From Streptomyces sp. NBC_01445 (GTDB lineage Bacteria > Actinomycetota > Actinomycetes > Streptomycetales > Streptomycetaceae): a stretch of 64,000 nt of DNA. A program made the position numbers and the translations under genes. The first letter of the stretch is position 1. Each line of letters starts with the position of its first letter. The stretch spans positions 496,001 through 560,000 of the forward strand of contig NZ_CP109485.1 of NCBI RefSeq assembly GCF_035918235.1. Direction: 5' to 3'. Shown one piece after another: positions 53,734-62,755 of this stretch. Under the pieces are notes generated by a model, which was given only the letters and a program-made list of their open reading frames with translations, made no database searches and was not told the origin of the DNA.

Positions 53734-54651
53734 ATGGGGACTGTCGGGACCAGCACCGATGAGGTAGCCGGCGAGCGGCGCCAACTGATCAACGTCGCTT
53801 ACCGGTTGCTCGGTTCGGTGACCGAGGCCGAGGACGCCGTACAGGATGCCTACGCACGCTGGTACGGGCTGACACGAAGCCGGCAGGAGGAGATCCTGTC
53901 CCCCGGCGCCTGGCTGACGACGGTGACCGGCCGCATCTGCCTGGACCTGCTCGGCTCGGCGCGGGCCCGCCGGGAACGCTATGTCGGCGCGTGGCTGCCC
54001 GAGCCGCTGCCCGACCGCACCGAGTGGGACCGCGGGGGTGGCGCCGACCCCACCGGCCCTCAAGACCCCGCCGACCAGATCGTCCTGGACGAGTCGGTGG
54101 CCATAGCCTTCCTCGTGGTCCTGGAGTCGATGACGCCCGCGGAGCGGGTGGCGTTCGTCCTGCACGACGTCTTCCGGTACCCGTTCGCCGAGATCGCCGG
54201 CGTTCTCGGCCGGACCCCTGCGGCGTGCAAGCAGCTGGCGGCCTCCGCCCGGCGTCGGGTGAGTGTCGCGCGCACTCCGGTGACGGCGACCGGCCAAGCC
54301 GACGTGGTGAGGCACGTCAAAGAGGCATGGGAGACCAAGGACATCGCAGCCCTCGTCGGCCTCCTCAACCCGGCGGCCGTGATGACCGCCGACGGCGGCG
54401 GCATGGTCGGCACCGTCCTGCGCCCGGTCGAGGGCGGCGCGCGCATCGCCCAGTACATGGTCGCCATTGCCGACAAGGCTCCAGGACTTGAACTCCTTGA
54501 GCGGTCGGTCAACGGTGTGCCGGGCCTGGTGGCCCAGCGTGCCGGCGTCGTGATGACCGTAGCCTCGTTCGACGTCTCTGACGGACGCGTCACCCGGATC
54601 TGGGTGGTCCGCAACCCGGAGAAGCTGCGGCCGTGGGTGTGGGAGGACTAG
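53734..54651 (+). CDS. sigJ: ECF41-type RNA polymerase sigma factor (SigJ)
   Basis: A 305-residue extracytoplasmic-function sigma factor. Region 2 is INVAYRLLGSVTEAEDAVQDAYARWYG; region 4 is MTPAERVAFVLHDVFRYPFAEIAGVLGRTPAACKQLAASARRRV. A C-terminal SnoaL-like domain follows (AWETKDIAALVGLLNPAAVMTADGGGMVGTVLRPVEGG). Group-41 marks are present: WLPEPL in the linker after region 2, DGGG, and NPEKL (near 294-298, normally NPDKL). In this group the fused SnoaL domain modulates activity in place of an anti-sigma factor, and the gene is normally autoregulated. Confidence 0.93.
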   Translation: MGTVGTSTDEVAGERRQLINVAYRLLGSVTEAEDAVQDAYARWYGLTRSRQEEILSPGAWLTTVTGRICLDLLGSARARRERYVGAWLPEPLPDRTEWDRGGGADPTGPQDPADQIVLDESVAIAFLVVLESMTPAERVAFVLHDVFRYPFAEIAGVLGRTPAACKQLAASARRRVSVARTPVTATGQADVVRHVKEAWETKDIAALVGLLNPAAVMTADGGGMVGTVLRPVEGGARIAQYMVAIADKAPGLELLERSVNGVPGLVAQRAGVVMTVASFDVSDGRVTRIWVVRNPEKLRPWVWED

Positions 54652-55160
54652 GGCCTGTCGTTTGGACCTACGTGCTGCGCAAGGTCTTCCCCCGCACCGT
54701 CACCGTCGCCGAGATCGGACTCCGGCTCCGCCCATCATCCGCCGGACAAGCCTGGGGCTTGAAGTAGTCGCCCATTGACTCCGAGACCCACTCGGGCCAA
54801 GACGTGGGGTCCATAACTGCACTGCAGCGGCGGCGGCATCGACCCTGGACATGAGCTGTCCGGGCGCCTGCCTGCGGCCAAGCCCAGCGCTGAGTCGCGG
54901 GCGGCGCCGCGAGTGGCGCTGTTCGCGGAACGGCCGGCGGCGTCCGAGGCGAGGAGTGCTTCCAAGGAGGCGACATCTCCGGTACGGGGCCTGCGACGAA
55001 GGCTTCGAGCAGTTGTCGGTGCTCCGCTGCGTCCACGGTCTCCCGCTGCTCGGCCGCGAGATGCTCGCGGGCCCGGCTTGCGATCTTGTGGACGTTGACC
55101 ACGCTGAGTTGCAGCATGTCGCAGGTCCCAGAGTTGGCCGAGGGCAGAACTGCCCTGTGG
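54652..55160. other. Decayed region after sigJ
   Basis: Contains the sigma-factor remnant listed separately, the near-palindrome AGGGCAG-AA-CTGCCCT at 55141-55156, and no intact gene. The stretch right after the sigJ stop (GGGCCTGTCGTTTGGACC) resembles sequence often seen at insertion-sequence scars in Streptomyces, but no transposase is present. Confidence 0.35.
54945..55117 (-). pseudogene. Remnant of a second sigma factor with SnoaL tail
   Basis: The minus strand reads VNVHKIASRAREHLAAEQRETVDAAEHRQLLEAFVAG. After a shift of frame near 54988 it continues RTGDVASLEALLASDA. Joined, this is the end of region 4 (KIASRAREHL, cf. KQLASRAR) and the start of a SnoaL tail (HRQLLEAFVAGARTGDVASLEALLASD) of a SigJ/SigG-like ECF factor. 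Both ends and the frame are lost, so it is a decayed copy of the same type of gene as the intact neighbour. Confidence 0.65.
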
Positions 55161-55199
55161 CAGGTGCCCCGTCCGGCTGCGAGCCGGACGGGGCACCTG
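55161..55199 (-). terminator. Perfect 18-bp hairpin after the NicO-type transporter gene
   Basis: CAGGTGCCCCGTCCGGCT (55161-55178) and AGCCGGACGGGGCACCTG (55182-55199) pair fully around a 3-base loop, nine bases past the transporter stop (minus strand). It is the strongest terminator in the window. Confidence 0.9.
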
Positions 55200-55207
55200 A
55201 ACGGGAC

Positions 55208-56455
55208 CTAAGGCGCCAGGAGTTGGCCCGCGGCCAGTGCCGATGCAACCGTGCCGCCGACCACCACTGCCGAGGCCGCGAAGACCGGAACCCTCAGGGT
55301 CCAGGTGCGCAGGGCCCGTGAGCGTGAGAGCCGGTCGAGCAGGGCGTCACGACTGCGCAGCACAAGCACTCCGACGCCGGTGAGCGTCACGGCCATACCG
55401 ACACCGAACGCGGCCACCAATGCCAGGGCAACGGCCACCTTGCCGGTGAGAAGCCCGGCAAGCAGGACGAGGAACGCGGAGGGCGAGGGCAGGAGACCAC
55501 CGGCCGCGCCGAGCAGGACCAGCCCCCGCCAGGTGAGCAGGGACGGTGGGTCGGGGATGCGGTGACGATGCCCGTGCTCATGACCACCTTCGTGCCGGTG
55601 CCCGTGCCCGTGATGCGTCTGTGTCCGCACGTCGACCTGCCTGCGGCGGCGTAGATGCGTGTGCAGCAGGCGCACGCCCACCCCCACCACCACCAGCGCC
55701 GCGATCAGTTGCAGCCATCCCGTGAGCGCCGCCATGTCCGGCGCGCTCTTGGCCAGCAGCCACCAGCCGACCGCCAGGACGCCGACCGAGAACGTGTGCA
55801 TCACGGCGACGACACCGCCGAGCCACACCGCGTCGCGGGGTCGGCCCCGGCCGCCCACGAGATATCCGGCGGCCAGCGACTTGCCGTGCCCGGGCGCACA
55901 GGCATGGAGCGCGCCCACGGCCGCAGCCACCAGCAGGGCCGTAGAAAGCGCCGCACGATGGTCCAGCAGGGACACCAGGTTGGTGGTCCACATCCCGCCC
56001 GCAGCCGACGAGCCGGTGCCTGCACCGGATTCGCCCGATACGAGGGCAAGCTCCCGCGTGGGCTCCTTCGCCGTGTGCAGCGCGCCGCCACCCTGGTCTG
56101 TCACGGAGAGCGTGCGGTAGGCGGGGTTGACGTCCGTCAGCGCGGTGACCGTCAGGCTGATGCGGTCCACCGGATGGGGGCAGACGAAGCGGAGTTTCAT
56201 ACCGTCCGCCTTCGCGACGCGGCACGGGGCTCCGTCCTGACGTACGACGATGTGCGAGCGCAGATACCGAGCCACATCGCCACCGGAATGCTTCTTCACG
56301 ACGGCGATGTCGTCCTTCTGCGCGGACCAGGCCGTGTCCACGACCGGGCCGTTCGCCTCGATCCTGACGACGGGCGGGGTGCCGAAGGGGTGCGCCTGCG
56401 CCGTCCCCGCGCTGCCGAAGAGCAGCACGGGGACGGCGGCCAGCAGGAGCAGCAC
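55208..56455 (-). CDS. NicO/RcnA-type nickel-cobalt transporter, N-terminus possibly frameshifted
   Basis: A 415-residue membrane protein. A signal segment precedes a 150-residue exterior domain beginning at HPFGTPPVVRIEANGP. Six or more helices follow, with the metal motif GALHACAPGHGKSLAAGYLVGG and a histidine-rich cytoplasmic loop (THHGHGHRHEGGHEHGHRHR). From GTG 56455 the signal lacks basic residues and has no ribosome site. Upstream, GAGAGGAAG and ATG 56471 would give MTPHR-VLLLLAAVP if one G of a GGGG run were absent, so the start may be frameshifted. It follows the phosphoesterase gene closely and may export or import Ni/Co. Confidence 0.78.
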   Translation of the reverse strand: MLLLLAAVPVLLFGSAGTAQAHPFGTPPVVRIEANGPVVDTAWSAQKDDIAVVKKHSGGDVARYLRSHIVVRQDGAPCRVAKADGMKLRFVCPHPVDRISLTVTALTDVNPAYRTLSVTDQGGGALHTAKEPTRELALVSGESGAGTGSSAAGGMWTTNLVSLLDHRAALSTALLVAAAVGALHACAPGHGKSLAAGYLVGGRGRPRDAVWLGGVVAVMHTFSVGVLAVGWWLLAKSAPDMAALTGWLQLIAALVVVGVGVRLLHTHLRRRRQVDVRTQTHHGHGHRHEGGHEHGHRHRIPDPPSLLTWRGLVLLGAAGGLLPSPSAFLVLLAGLLTGKVAVALALVAAFGVGMAVTLTGVGVLVLRSRDALLDRLSRSRALRTWTLRVPVFAASAVVVGGTVASALAAGQLLAP

Positions 56456-56490
56456 CCCGGTGCGGAGTCATTGCACGCTGATGCTTCCTC

Positions 56491-59400
56491 TCAGTCCCGG
56501 CGCGCGGCCAGCGCGTGGACCGTACCGTCGTCGGTGAGGGCGAAGACCCAGTCACCGCTGACGGAGAGCGCCGAAGCCACTCCCCCGCCGAGGTTGTACG
56601 CGGCCTGCTGCCTGCCGGTGGCGCGGTCGAGCACCAGCAGACGGCCGTCCCATGTCCCCACGTACACCGACGACTTCGTCACCAAGGGGTGCATCGTGGG
56701 CGATCCTGCGCCGACCTCGCAGCCCATGGCGACCCGCCCGGGGTCGTCAAGAGGGCTCTTGCCCGGCAGATATCCTGCCTTGGTCTCCCACACGGGCTTC
56801 GACGGATCGGACGCACTCGCGTCGTAGGCGCGGACCACACCGTCGCGGCCCGCGACATAGACGATGTCGCCCCACACGGCGGGGCTGGTGAGTGGAGCCC
56901 GGCCCGGCTCGCAGACACTGCCGCCGCCGAGCTTGGACTCCCAGGTCACCGCGCCCGTCTGCGGGTCGTGCCCGCGAACGCCGTACGCCGTGAACGTCAC
57001 CAGCTTCGCCGGACCCGACGCGGGCTGCGTCAGCACCGGCGAGGAGTGGCTGTCGATGTCGCCCGCGGTGTCCTTCGCCCACAGCTGGGTGCACTTCGCG
57101 AGGTCCATCGCGATGACGGTGTTGCTCGACATGGAGTGCAGATAGGCAGTGTTGGAGCCGGGCTCGCGAATGGCGGTGCTGTGCGCCTGGCCCCAGGAGA
57201 ACGCGGCCCCGAAGCCGCCGGGCAACAACACGCCGGTCTTGGCGTCCCGGCAGCGGACCATGTTCGCGTCCTGGTAGACGGCGACCGTACGGTCCTGGCC
57301 GGTGAGCGCGAAGACGCTCACCGGTCCGCCCGCGCGTCCATAGCGGCGCACGGTGTCGCCGTGGGTCTCCTCACGGTCGATCGACTCCCAGGCGACATGC
57401 CCGTCCTCGGCGTCCAGGGCATAGACCCGTCCGACGCCGGTCGTCAGATAGACCTGTCCACCGTGGAGGGTCGGCGCCGATTCGGCGTCGCCGTCCAGGT
57501 AGGTACGCCAGAGTTCCCGGCCGGATGCGATGTCGTACGCGAGCATCATGCTGTACGGCGAGTCGAAGGCGCGGGAGGAGACGATCAGTCTTCCGTCCGC
57601 GATCACCGAGCCGTTCAGGTTGAACTGCTCGCCGGTGTGCCGGGTCCACTTGAGGTCGAGCCGGTCGCCAGGGTTGTCGCCGCTCGCGGAACGTCCTGCC
57701 TCGTCGCCGCCCTGCCGCAGCCAGTCCTGCCCGCTCTTCGGCTGGGTCAGCCTGGAGTCCGGTACGACGTCGAAGGTGCTCTTCTGCACCGGGAACGCCT
57801 TGCCCTTGGTGTCGTACGCCGTTGCCTCGGCGGTGTAGCTACCGGGCCGCAGGCCGCGCAGCGGCGTGCCGCTCGCACGCGTCCATGCCCCGCGTGCGTC
57901 GGGACAGGGCTCGGCCTTGCCGCCGGGCGGGGTGTAGCAATTCTGGATGCCTGGCTTGGCGGCTTCCGTGCCGAACCGCGCGTTCGTCCGCTTCACGACA
58001 TGGCCTCGGCTGTCCCGCACGGTCAGTGTGGCCTTCGCGGGAGTACGGCCGTCGTCCTCCGCGTACACCTCGACGGGCACCCCGGCCCTCGTGCCGTGGA
58101 CGCTGCCCTGCCCTGGGCCGACCAGGACGGAGTCGTCATCGATGTCGAACTGCCGGTGGATGCCCGTCACATGACCGGTGTCCTCGTTGCGGCTCGTACG
58201 CGGATCGTCGGTGATCCCGCTGAAATCGAGCACCTTGTAGTCGGGGTGGGCTCCGTCGATGCCGTACGTGCCCTGATTGTTGATCTCGACCGACCGTTTG
58301 AATGCCCCGCGCCGGAATTCCGCCTGCTGGTTGTGCCCGGCCGCGACCATCCGTACGTCGTACTTGGCCAGTTCGTCGATGGTCGGCTGCATGCCCGCGC
58401 CGGGGCCCCACTGGGTGAACAGCGAGCGGTGCGCGAAGACCAGCACCTGCTTGCCGATCGCGTGCTGGGCCAGGTCCCTGCGCAGCCACTCCAACTGCGG
58501 TCCGAGCCCGCTCGCGTCGTAGTTGTCCTCCAGCACCACGATGTGCCGGCCGTTGCGGTCGAAGCTGTACCACTCGGGAGCGAGGTTGCGGCGGTAGTAC
58601 TCCATGCTGCCCGCATAGCCCTTGGAGGTGGCCGTGCCGCCGAAGTCGTGGTTGCCCATCACGGGGTAGAAGGGGTGGCCGAGCCGCCCCGTCTCGAGCC
58701 CCTTGCTGAACAGGTCGTACGCGCCCTGACGGCGCGGCTCTTCCGCGTAATCGGTGACGGTCAGGTCCCCGGTCGCGATCTGCATCGTCGCACCGTCGAC
58801 CTCCGACATCGCCCGCACCTGGCCGGTCCACTGGGGCAGTGCCGTGCGGGCCTCGGCGTCAGTACGGTTGCCGACCTCGGGGTCGGAGTTCATCACCCAC
58901 TTCTCGGTGGGCCGAGAGGCGTTCCGGTCCGCAACGAGCGCGAAGTCGACACCACTGCCACCGGTCTCGGGGACCTTGTGGAAGAACTGCGGGATGTAGT
59001 CCTCGCGCAGGGCCGGGGTGTAGCCGTCGGGCGAGACGATGCTGACGAGATCCGTCTCGCGGCGCGTCGGATCGATCTCCAGGGTGTACGAGCCGTCGGC
59101 ACGCGTGGTCGTCCATGCGGCTCCGTCGGTGACATCGACGCCGGGCATGGCCCGCTCGCCCTTGTCCCGCCGGCCGTTGGCGTTGCCGTCCCTGAAAACG
59201 GTGCCCTTGACGGTGACGGTGTCCGGCGCCGCGTCGTCGGCGAACGCCGCCTGGGGCGCGAAGCAGGACAGGACGACGACTCCGGCGGTCGCGACGCGGA
59301 GCCGGCGGCCTGTGCGCAAGCCACGGAGCAGAGACGGCAATGATCTGGCGGCGAGGACGAGCACGACGCCGCCGGCCGCCACCAGTGAAACGGTGAGCCA

Positions 59401-59847
59401 GGGGAACTCCGGTGGCGCGTGTGCGCCCTTGGCGTCCACGAGGGGCGTGGCCGCGGAGGCGTCGACCGCGGTGCCGTCGAACTCGACGACGACCTGGCTC
59501 AGTCCGCCCTTCTTCAGCAGCGTGCTCAGGTCGAGCGCGTCGAGGTGGCAACTCCATGCAAGTTCGATCACGACGCCGCCGGGAACCCCGCCGTCGTCAC
59601 CGGGCACACCCGAGCCGGTGGCCGGGCAGCCGGCCGCCAGCACCCTGGATGCCCAGGCACCGGCATCGACGGCGGACACCACGTCGCGGTGCACGATGAG
59701 ACGACCACTGGTTACATCAGCACCGGTGGAAACGACGAGCTCGGCGTGCTCGCGCGAGACATGCGCCATGGCGGGCTGGGCACCGGCGCCCAGCGCGAGG
59801 AACAGCAGTACGAGACAGAGCCCGCCTGCTGCGCGTATATGTTTCAT
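56491..59847 (-). CDS. Exported metallophosphoesterase with N-terminal anchored domain and C-terminal PQQ-like propeller
   Basis: A 1118-residue multi-domain protein. Residues 1-28 are a signal peptide ([19 protein letters not shown]). A small extracellular domain ([29 protein letters not shown]) ends in a membrane helix near 153-168, with a second hydrophobic segment near 186-203. An SdrD-B/MetallophosN-like domain follows ([30 protein letters not shown]), then a calcineurin-type phosphoesterase with [13 protein letters not shown] (about 395) and AAGHNQQ (about 504; usual GHxH is altered). Residues about 730-1118 are a PQQ-like propeller ([47 protein letters not shown]). It precedes the NicO gene by about 35 bases and may be co-transcribed. 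The substrate is unknown. Confidence 0.83.
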   Translation of the reverse strand: MKHIRAAGGLCLVLLFLALGAGAQPAMAHVSREHAELVVSTGADVTSGRLIVHRDVVSAVDAGAWASRVLAAGCPATGSGVPGDDGGVPGGVVIELAWSCHLDALDLSTLLKKGGLSQVVVEFDGTAVDASAATPLVDAKGAHAPPEFPWLTVSLVAAGGVVLVLAARSLPSLLRGLRTGRRLRVATAGVVVLSCFAPQAAFADDAAPDTVTVKGTVFRDGNANGRRDKGERAMPGVDVTDGAAWTTTRADGSYTLEIDPTRRETDLVSIVSPDGYTPALREDYIPQFFHKVPETGGSGVDFALVADRNASRPTEKWVMNSDPEVGNRTDAEARTALPQWTGQVRAMSEVDGATMQIATGDLTVTDYAEEPRRQGAYDLFSKGLETGRLGHPFYPVMGNHDFGGTATSKGYAGSMEYYRRNLAPEWYSFDRNGRHIVVLEDNYDASGLGPQLEWLRRDLAQHAIGKQVLVFAHRSLFTQWGPGAGMQPTIDELAKYDVRMVAAGHNQQAEFRRGAFKRSVEINNQGTYGIDGAHPDYKVLDFSGITDDPRTSRNEDTGHVTGIHRQFDIDDDSVLVGPGQGSVHGTRAGVPVEVYAEDDGRTPAKATLTVRDSRGHVVKRTNARFGTEAAKPGIQNCYTPPGGKAEPCPDARGAWTRASGTPLRGLRPGSYTAEATAYDTKGKAFPVQKSTFDVVPDSRLTQPKSGQDWLRQGGDEAGRSASGDNPGDRLDLKWTRHTGEQFNLNGSVIADGRLIVSSRAFDSPYSMMLAYDIASGRELWRTYLDGDAESAPTLHGGQVYLTTGVGRVYALDAEDGHVAWESIDREETHGDTVRRYGRAGGPVSVFALTGQDRTVAVYQDANMVRCRDAKTGVLLPGGFGAAFSWGQAHSTAIREPGSNTAYLHSMSSNTVIAMDLAKCTQLWAKDTAGDIDSHSSPVLTQPASGPAKLVTFTAYGVRGHDPQTGAVTWESKLGGGSVCEPGRAPLTSPAVWGDIVYVAGRDGVVRAYDASASDPSKPVWETKAGYLPGKSPLDDPGRVAMGCEVGAGSPTMHPLVTKSSVYVGTWDGRLLVLDRATGRQQAAYNLGGGVASALSVSGDWVFALTDDGTVHALAARRD

Positions 59848-60329
59848 AGCAGCGGAGACTAGTCATCATCCGTCAGATCAGAGCCAAGATCGATCACGTT
59901 TAACCGGGCCGTCCGCAAGAGTTCAGCCGCGAAAAGGAGCGCTGCCACGATCGGCAGCCCGGCCTTGCGACGCGGGGGTTGTACCGACCGGTAGGTAACG
60001 TTGACCTCCCGCCTCGGCTCCTACGTCCCCGGCGGGCACCCACAGGCACCACGGCGTGCGCGGGACATACGCGACGCTCGCTCCGGCCAACCACGCAGCT
60101 CAAGCGGCAACTGGAGCGCTCAGTCACCCAAGTCGAAGGCACCCGGCGCGGCATGGGCGGGCGGCCCGACACGTGCGCCGGCCCATCACGTCGGCCCGGA
60201 CGTGCCGGCCCGTCGGACGAAATCCGCACAGGCGGCGTACTGCCCCGCTTCGTCGATCGCCTGGCCACGGGCAAGCTACTGAAGTCGTTGCTTCCTGGAG
60301 GTGGGCTGGAGCGCTGACCGGGTGCAGTG
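59848..60329. other. Intergenic region, no supported gene
   Basis: About 480 bases between two minus-strand genes. Short Arg/Gly/Pro-rich frames only. It holds the promoter of the phosphoesterase/NicO unit and the end of the RpiR transcript. No strong hairpin was seen. Confidence 0.45.
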
Positions 60330-61277
60330 TCAGGCGTCGGGGGTCGAGCGGCGTGCCGTGGGGTGGGGAACGCTCCGGCGGTGGATCGCCTTGAAGGTGT
60401 CGCTGAGCGCGGTCGAGCTGCGTTCGTAGGAGCGCTGGGCCACGCCGACGAAGAGACAGTCGATGAGGGCGAGTTGGGCGATTCGACTCACCGTCGCCCC
60501 TGAGCGCAAGGGCGTCTCCCGGACCGACGTCGTCAGTACGAGGTCGGAGCATTCGGCGAGTGGCGAGCGCGAGAAGTTGGTCAGAGCCACCGTCGTCGCG
60601 CCACGTTCAGCGGCCGCCTGCAGGGGGTCGATGGTGTCCGCCGTGGTGCCCGAGTGGGAGATGCCCAGGGCGACATCCCCCGGTCCGAGCAGGGCGGCGG
60701 CCGTGAGTGCGGCGTGGACGTCGGTCCAGATGAAGGCCATCAGGCCGATCCGGTGCAGTTTCTGGTGGAGGTCCGCCCCCACGAAGCCGCTCGCCCCGAC
60801 GCCGAAGATGTCGATGCGCCGGGCTCCGCCGACCGCGTCGACGACTTGTCCGAGCGCACCGATGTCGAGCTGCGCTCGGGTGTCCTCGAGTGCGCGCGCC
60901 TCCTGAAAGACGATCTTGTCCGCGATCTCGTCGAGGGTGTCGGTCGCGCTGATGTCGGTGTGGCTGTGCGTCCGGGGGTGGCTGAGCGCGTGCTCCAGAG
61001 CCACGGCACCGGCAAGCGCCAGTCGCAACTGCGGATAGCTCTTGAGCCCGTTCGCCCGACAGAACCGCATCACGGTGGTGACCGAGGTCTCAGCCCGCTC
61101 GGCGAGGGTTCCGATGCTCCAACGCGAGGACTGTGCGGGGTCCTTGAGCACCACCTGGCCCACTCGCCGCTCGGCCGGAGCGAGCGAGGGAAGCGCCGAG
61201 CGGATGCGTATGAGGATGTCGGCGGACGGTTCACCGCTGGACTCACGAGAGTCGGTGCCATTGGTCGGACGAACCAT
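60330..61277 (-). CDS. MurR/RpiR family sugar-phosphate-responsive regulator
   Basis: A 315-residue regulator. The HTH_6 domain has LAPAERRVGQVVLKDPAQSSRWSIGTLAERAETSVTTVMRFCRANGLKSYPQLRLALA. The SIS domain has IDIFGVGASGFVGADLHQKLHRIG and the intact sugar-phosphate motif GISHSGTTADTIDPLQAA. Start ATG 61277 has GAGGAGGC upstream and is chosen over a frame 17 codons longer. It is divergent from the sugar kinase and transporter genes, which it probably controls in response to a phosphorylated amino sugar or hexose (inference). Confidence 0.92.
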   Translation of the reverse strand: MVRPTNGTDSRESSGEPSADILIRIRSALPSLAPAERRVGQVVLKDPAQSSRWSIGTLAERAETSVTTVMRFCRANGLKSYPQLRLALAGAVALEHALSHPRTHSHTDISATDTLDEIADKIVFQEARALEDTRAQLDIGALGQVVDAVGGARRIDIFGVGASGFVGADLHQKLHRIGLMAFIWTDVHAALTAAALLGPGDVALGISHSGTTADTIDPLQAAAERGATTVALTNFSRSPLAECSDLVLTTSVRETPLRSGATVSRIAQLALIDCLFVGVAQRSYERSSTALSDTFKAIHRRSVPHPTARRSTPDA

Positions 61278-61588
61278 GCGGAGCCTCCTCGGGGTGTGGA
61301 GGAACAGGCTATGCGGAGTCGATGACATGTCAAGAAGTAACCAAAACTGAAACGTTGACGGAATTCATTGACATGCCTCGGTGGCCGTTCGGATACTGGC
61401 GTGGCTCGCCGGGCTCCGCGTCGGCGGAGCGGGAGCGATCCTGCCCGGTCCGCCCTCCCCCAGCGGCTCGTTGGTCAGTCGCTGTCCGCCGTGGTCGACG
61501 GACGGTCTCTCCGCTGCGTTCCCACGCCCCGGCGCCCGAGCCTGTCGCCGCGTCCAATTCCTTTTCCTGTTCCGTGAGGTGAGCTTCC
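61278..61588. promoter_or_regulatory. RpiR/kinase divergent control region with palindromes
   Basis: Contains the perfect palindrome TGACATGTCA at 61323-61332 and, about 15 bases on, TGAA-N12-TTCA (TGAAACGTTGACGGAATTCA, about 61348-61367), followed by another TTGACATG. This AT-richer pocket in GC-rich DNA is the likely operator and promoter area of both units. Binding by the RpiR protein is inferred from position. Confidence 0.45.
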
Positions 61589-62549
61589 TTGGCTGCTGTG
61601 CTGGCCGTAGATGTGGGCAAGACCGGCTGCCGTGCCGCCGTGTGGACGGCCGGCTCCGTCGAACCGCATGAGACCTGTGAAGCCCATGGGGCTCCGGGAC
61701 TGGCGCAGCCGGATGGCGTGCCGCTCGCCGAGAAGGCCGTTCTCACGGCGGGGCGAGCCGCCCTCGACCGGGCCGGAGTCCGCATACCCGACGCGGTGTG
61801 CGTCGGAGCCGCGGGGAGCGGCCACCTCGCCATCGGCGGCCCGTGAGCTGGCACAGCGGCTGCTGACCACGCTCGCCGCAGGTGAGGTCGCGGTCACCAG
61901 CGACGCCATCACTTCGCACGCCGGAGCCGTCGGTGGCTCACCAGGCATCGTGCTGGCGGCCGGGACGGGAACGGTGGCCGTGGGCCTGGGCCATGACGGA
62001 ACGTTCGCCCGGGTGGACGGCTGGGGTCCGTGGCTGGGCGACGAGGGCAGTGGATCGTGGATCGGGCGTGCCGGACTGCGAGCTGTCTTGAGGGCACACG
62101 ACGGCCGAGGGCCGGCGACTGTCCTGCAGGAATCCGCCGCGCAGCTGCACGGCCCGCTCGACGGGCTCCCCGGCGCGCTGGACCAGGGCGGCAACACCGC
62201 CAGAGCAACGGCGGCTTTCGCGCCGATCGTCGCGAAGGCGGCCTCCGCCGGTGACGAGGTGTCCATCGGCATCCTGCGCGAGGCCGCGACCGCCTGGGGA
62301 GAGACCGTCGTCGCCGTGGCCCGCCGGATCGGTGGCACGTCGCCCCTGCGCGTGGCCGTGACCGGAGGACTCGTCCACCTGGGAGACGCGCTGCTGTCCG
62401 AGTTCGACGCCTTCCTGGCCGGGTCCGGGTACGAACTGCCGCGCGTGCAGCCCTCCGGGGGATCTCTCGACGGTGCTCGGCTGCTCGCCTCCCGACGGGA
62501 CGCGCCCCAGGAGCCCTTCGTAGTCAGGGCTGGGCCGACCCCCTCCTGA
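61589..62549 (+). pseudogene. BadF/BadG-type sugar kinase (GlcNAc-kinase-like), frameshifted
   Basis: TTG 61589, with GAGGTGAG upstream, reads AAVLAVDVGKTGCRAAVWTAGSVEP...AVCVGAAGSGHLAIGGP, then stops at 61846. A second frame overlapping this point continues ARELAQRLLTTLAAGEVAVTSDAITSHAGAVGGSPGIVLAAGTGTVAVGLGHDG...GWGPWLGDEGSGSWIGRAGLRAVLRAH to 62549. The first part has the phosphate-1 loop (DVGKTGCR), the second the adenosine/Asp region (TSDAITSHAGA, AAGTGTV, GWGPWLGDEGSG). Together they make one kinase of about 320 residues with a frame change near 61810-61846. The intact enzyme would phosphorylate an (amino)sugar brought in by the porter downstream. Confidence 0.85.
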
Positions 62550-62755
62550 CGCTTCGCGCCACCCGGGACCGCCGGAGCCCAACAGGCGGTGCTGCCAAGC
62601 AAGCAGGGCAGAAGCACCATCCGAATCACCTGCAACGTCCCGGACGACCTCGTCCGGTGTGCGCCCCACCGTCGCGGCGAAGCATGCCGCCGCGCACGCC
62701 CTCGCCCCCGCCTCTCCATGTGTTCCGTCAACCCCACAGGACAGAAAGGCACGTC

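Noticed and set aside
54652..54680. Possible insertion-sequence end right after sigJ
   Set aside because: The bases resemble an IS scar, but no partner repeat or transposase remnant was found, so no mobile element is called.
56515..59343. Plus-strand frame of 942 codons
   Set aside because: Lies opposite the phosphoesterase gene; rich in Arg/Gly/Val/Asp with no motifs. It is a shadow caused by GC bias.
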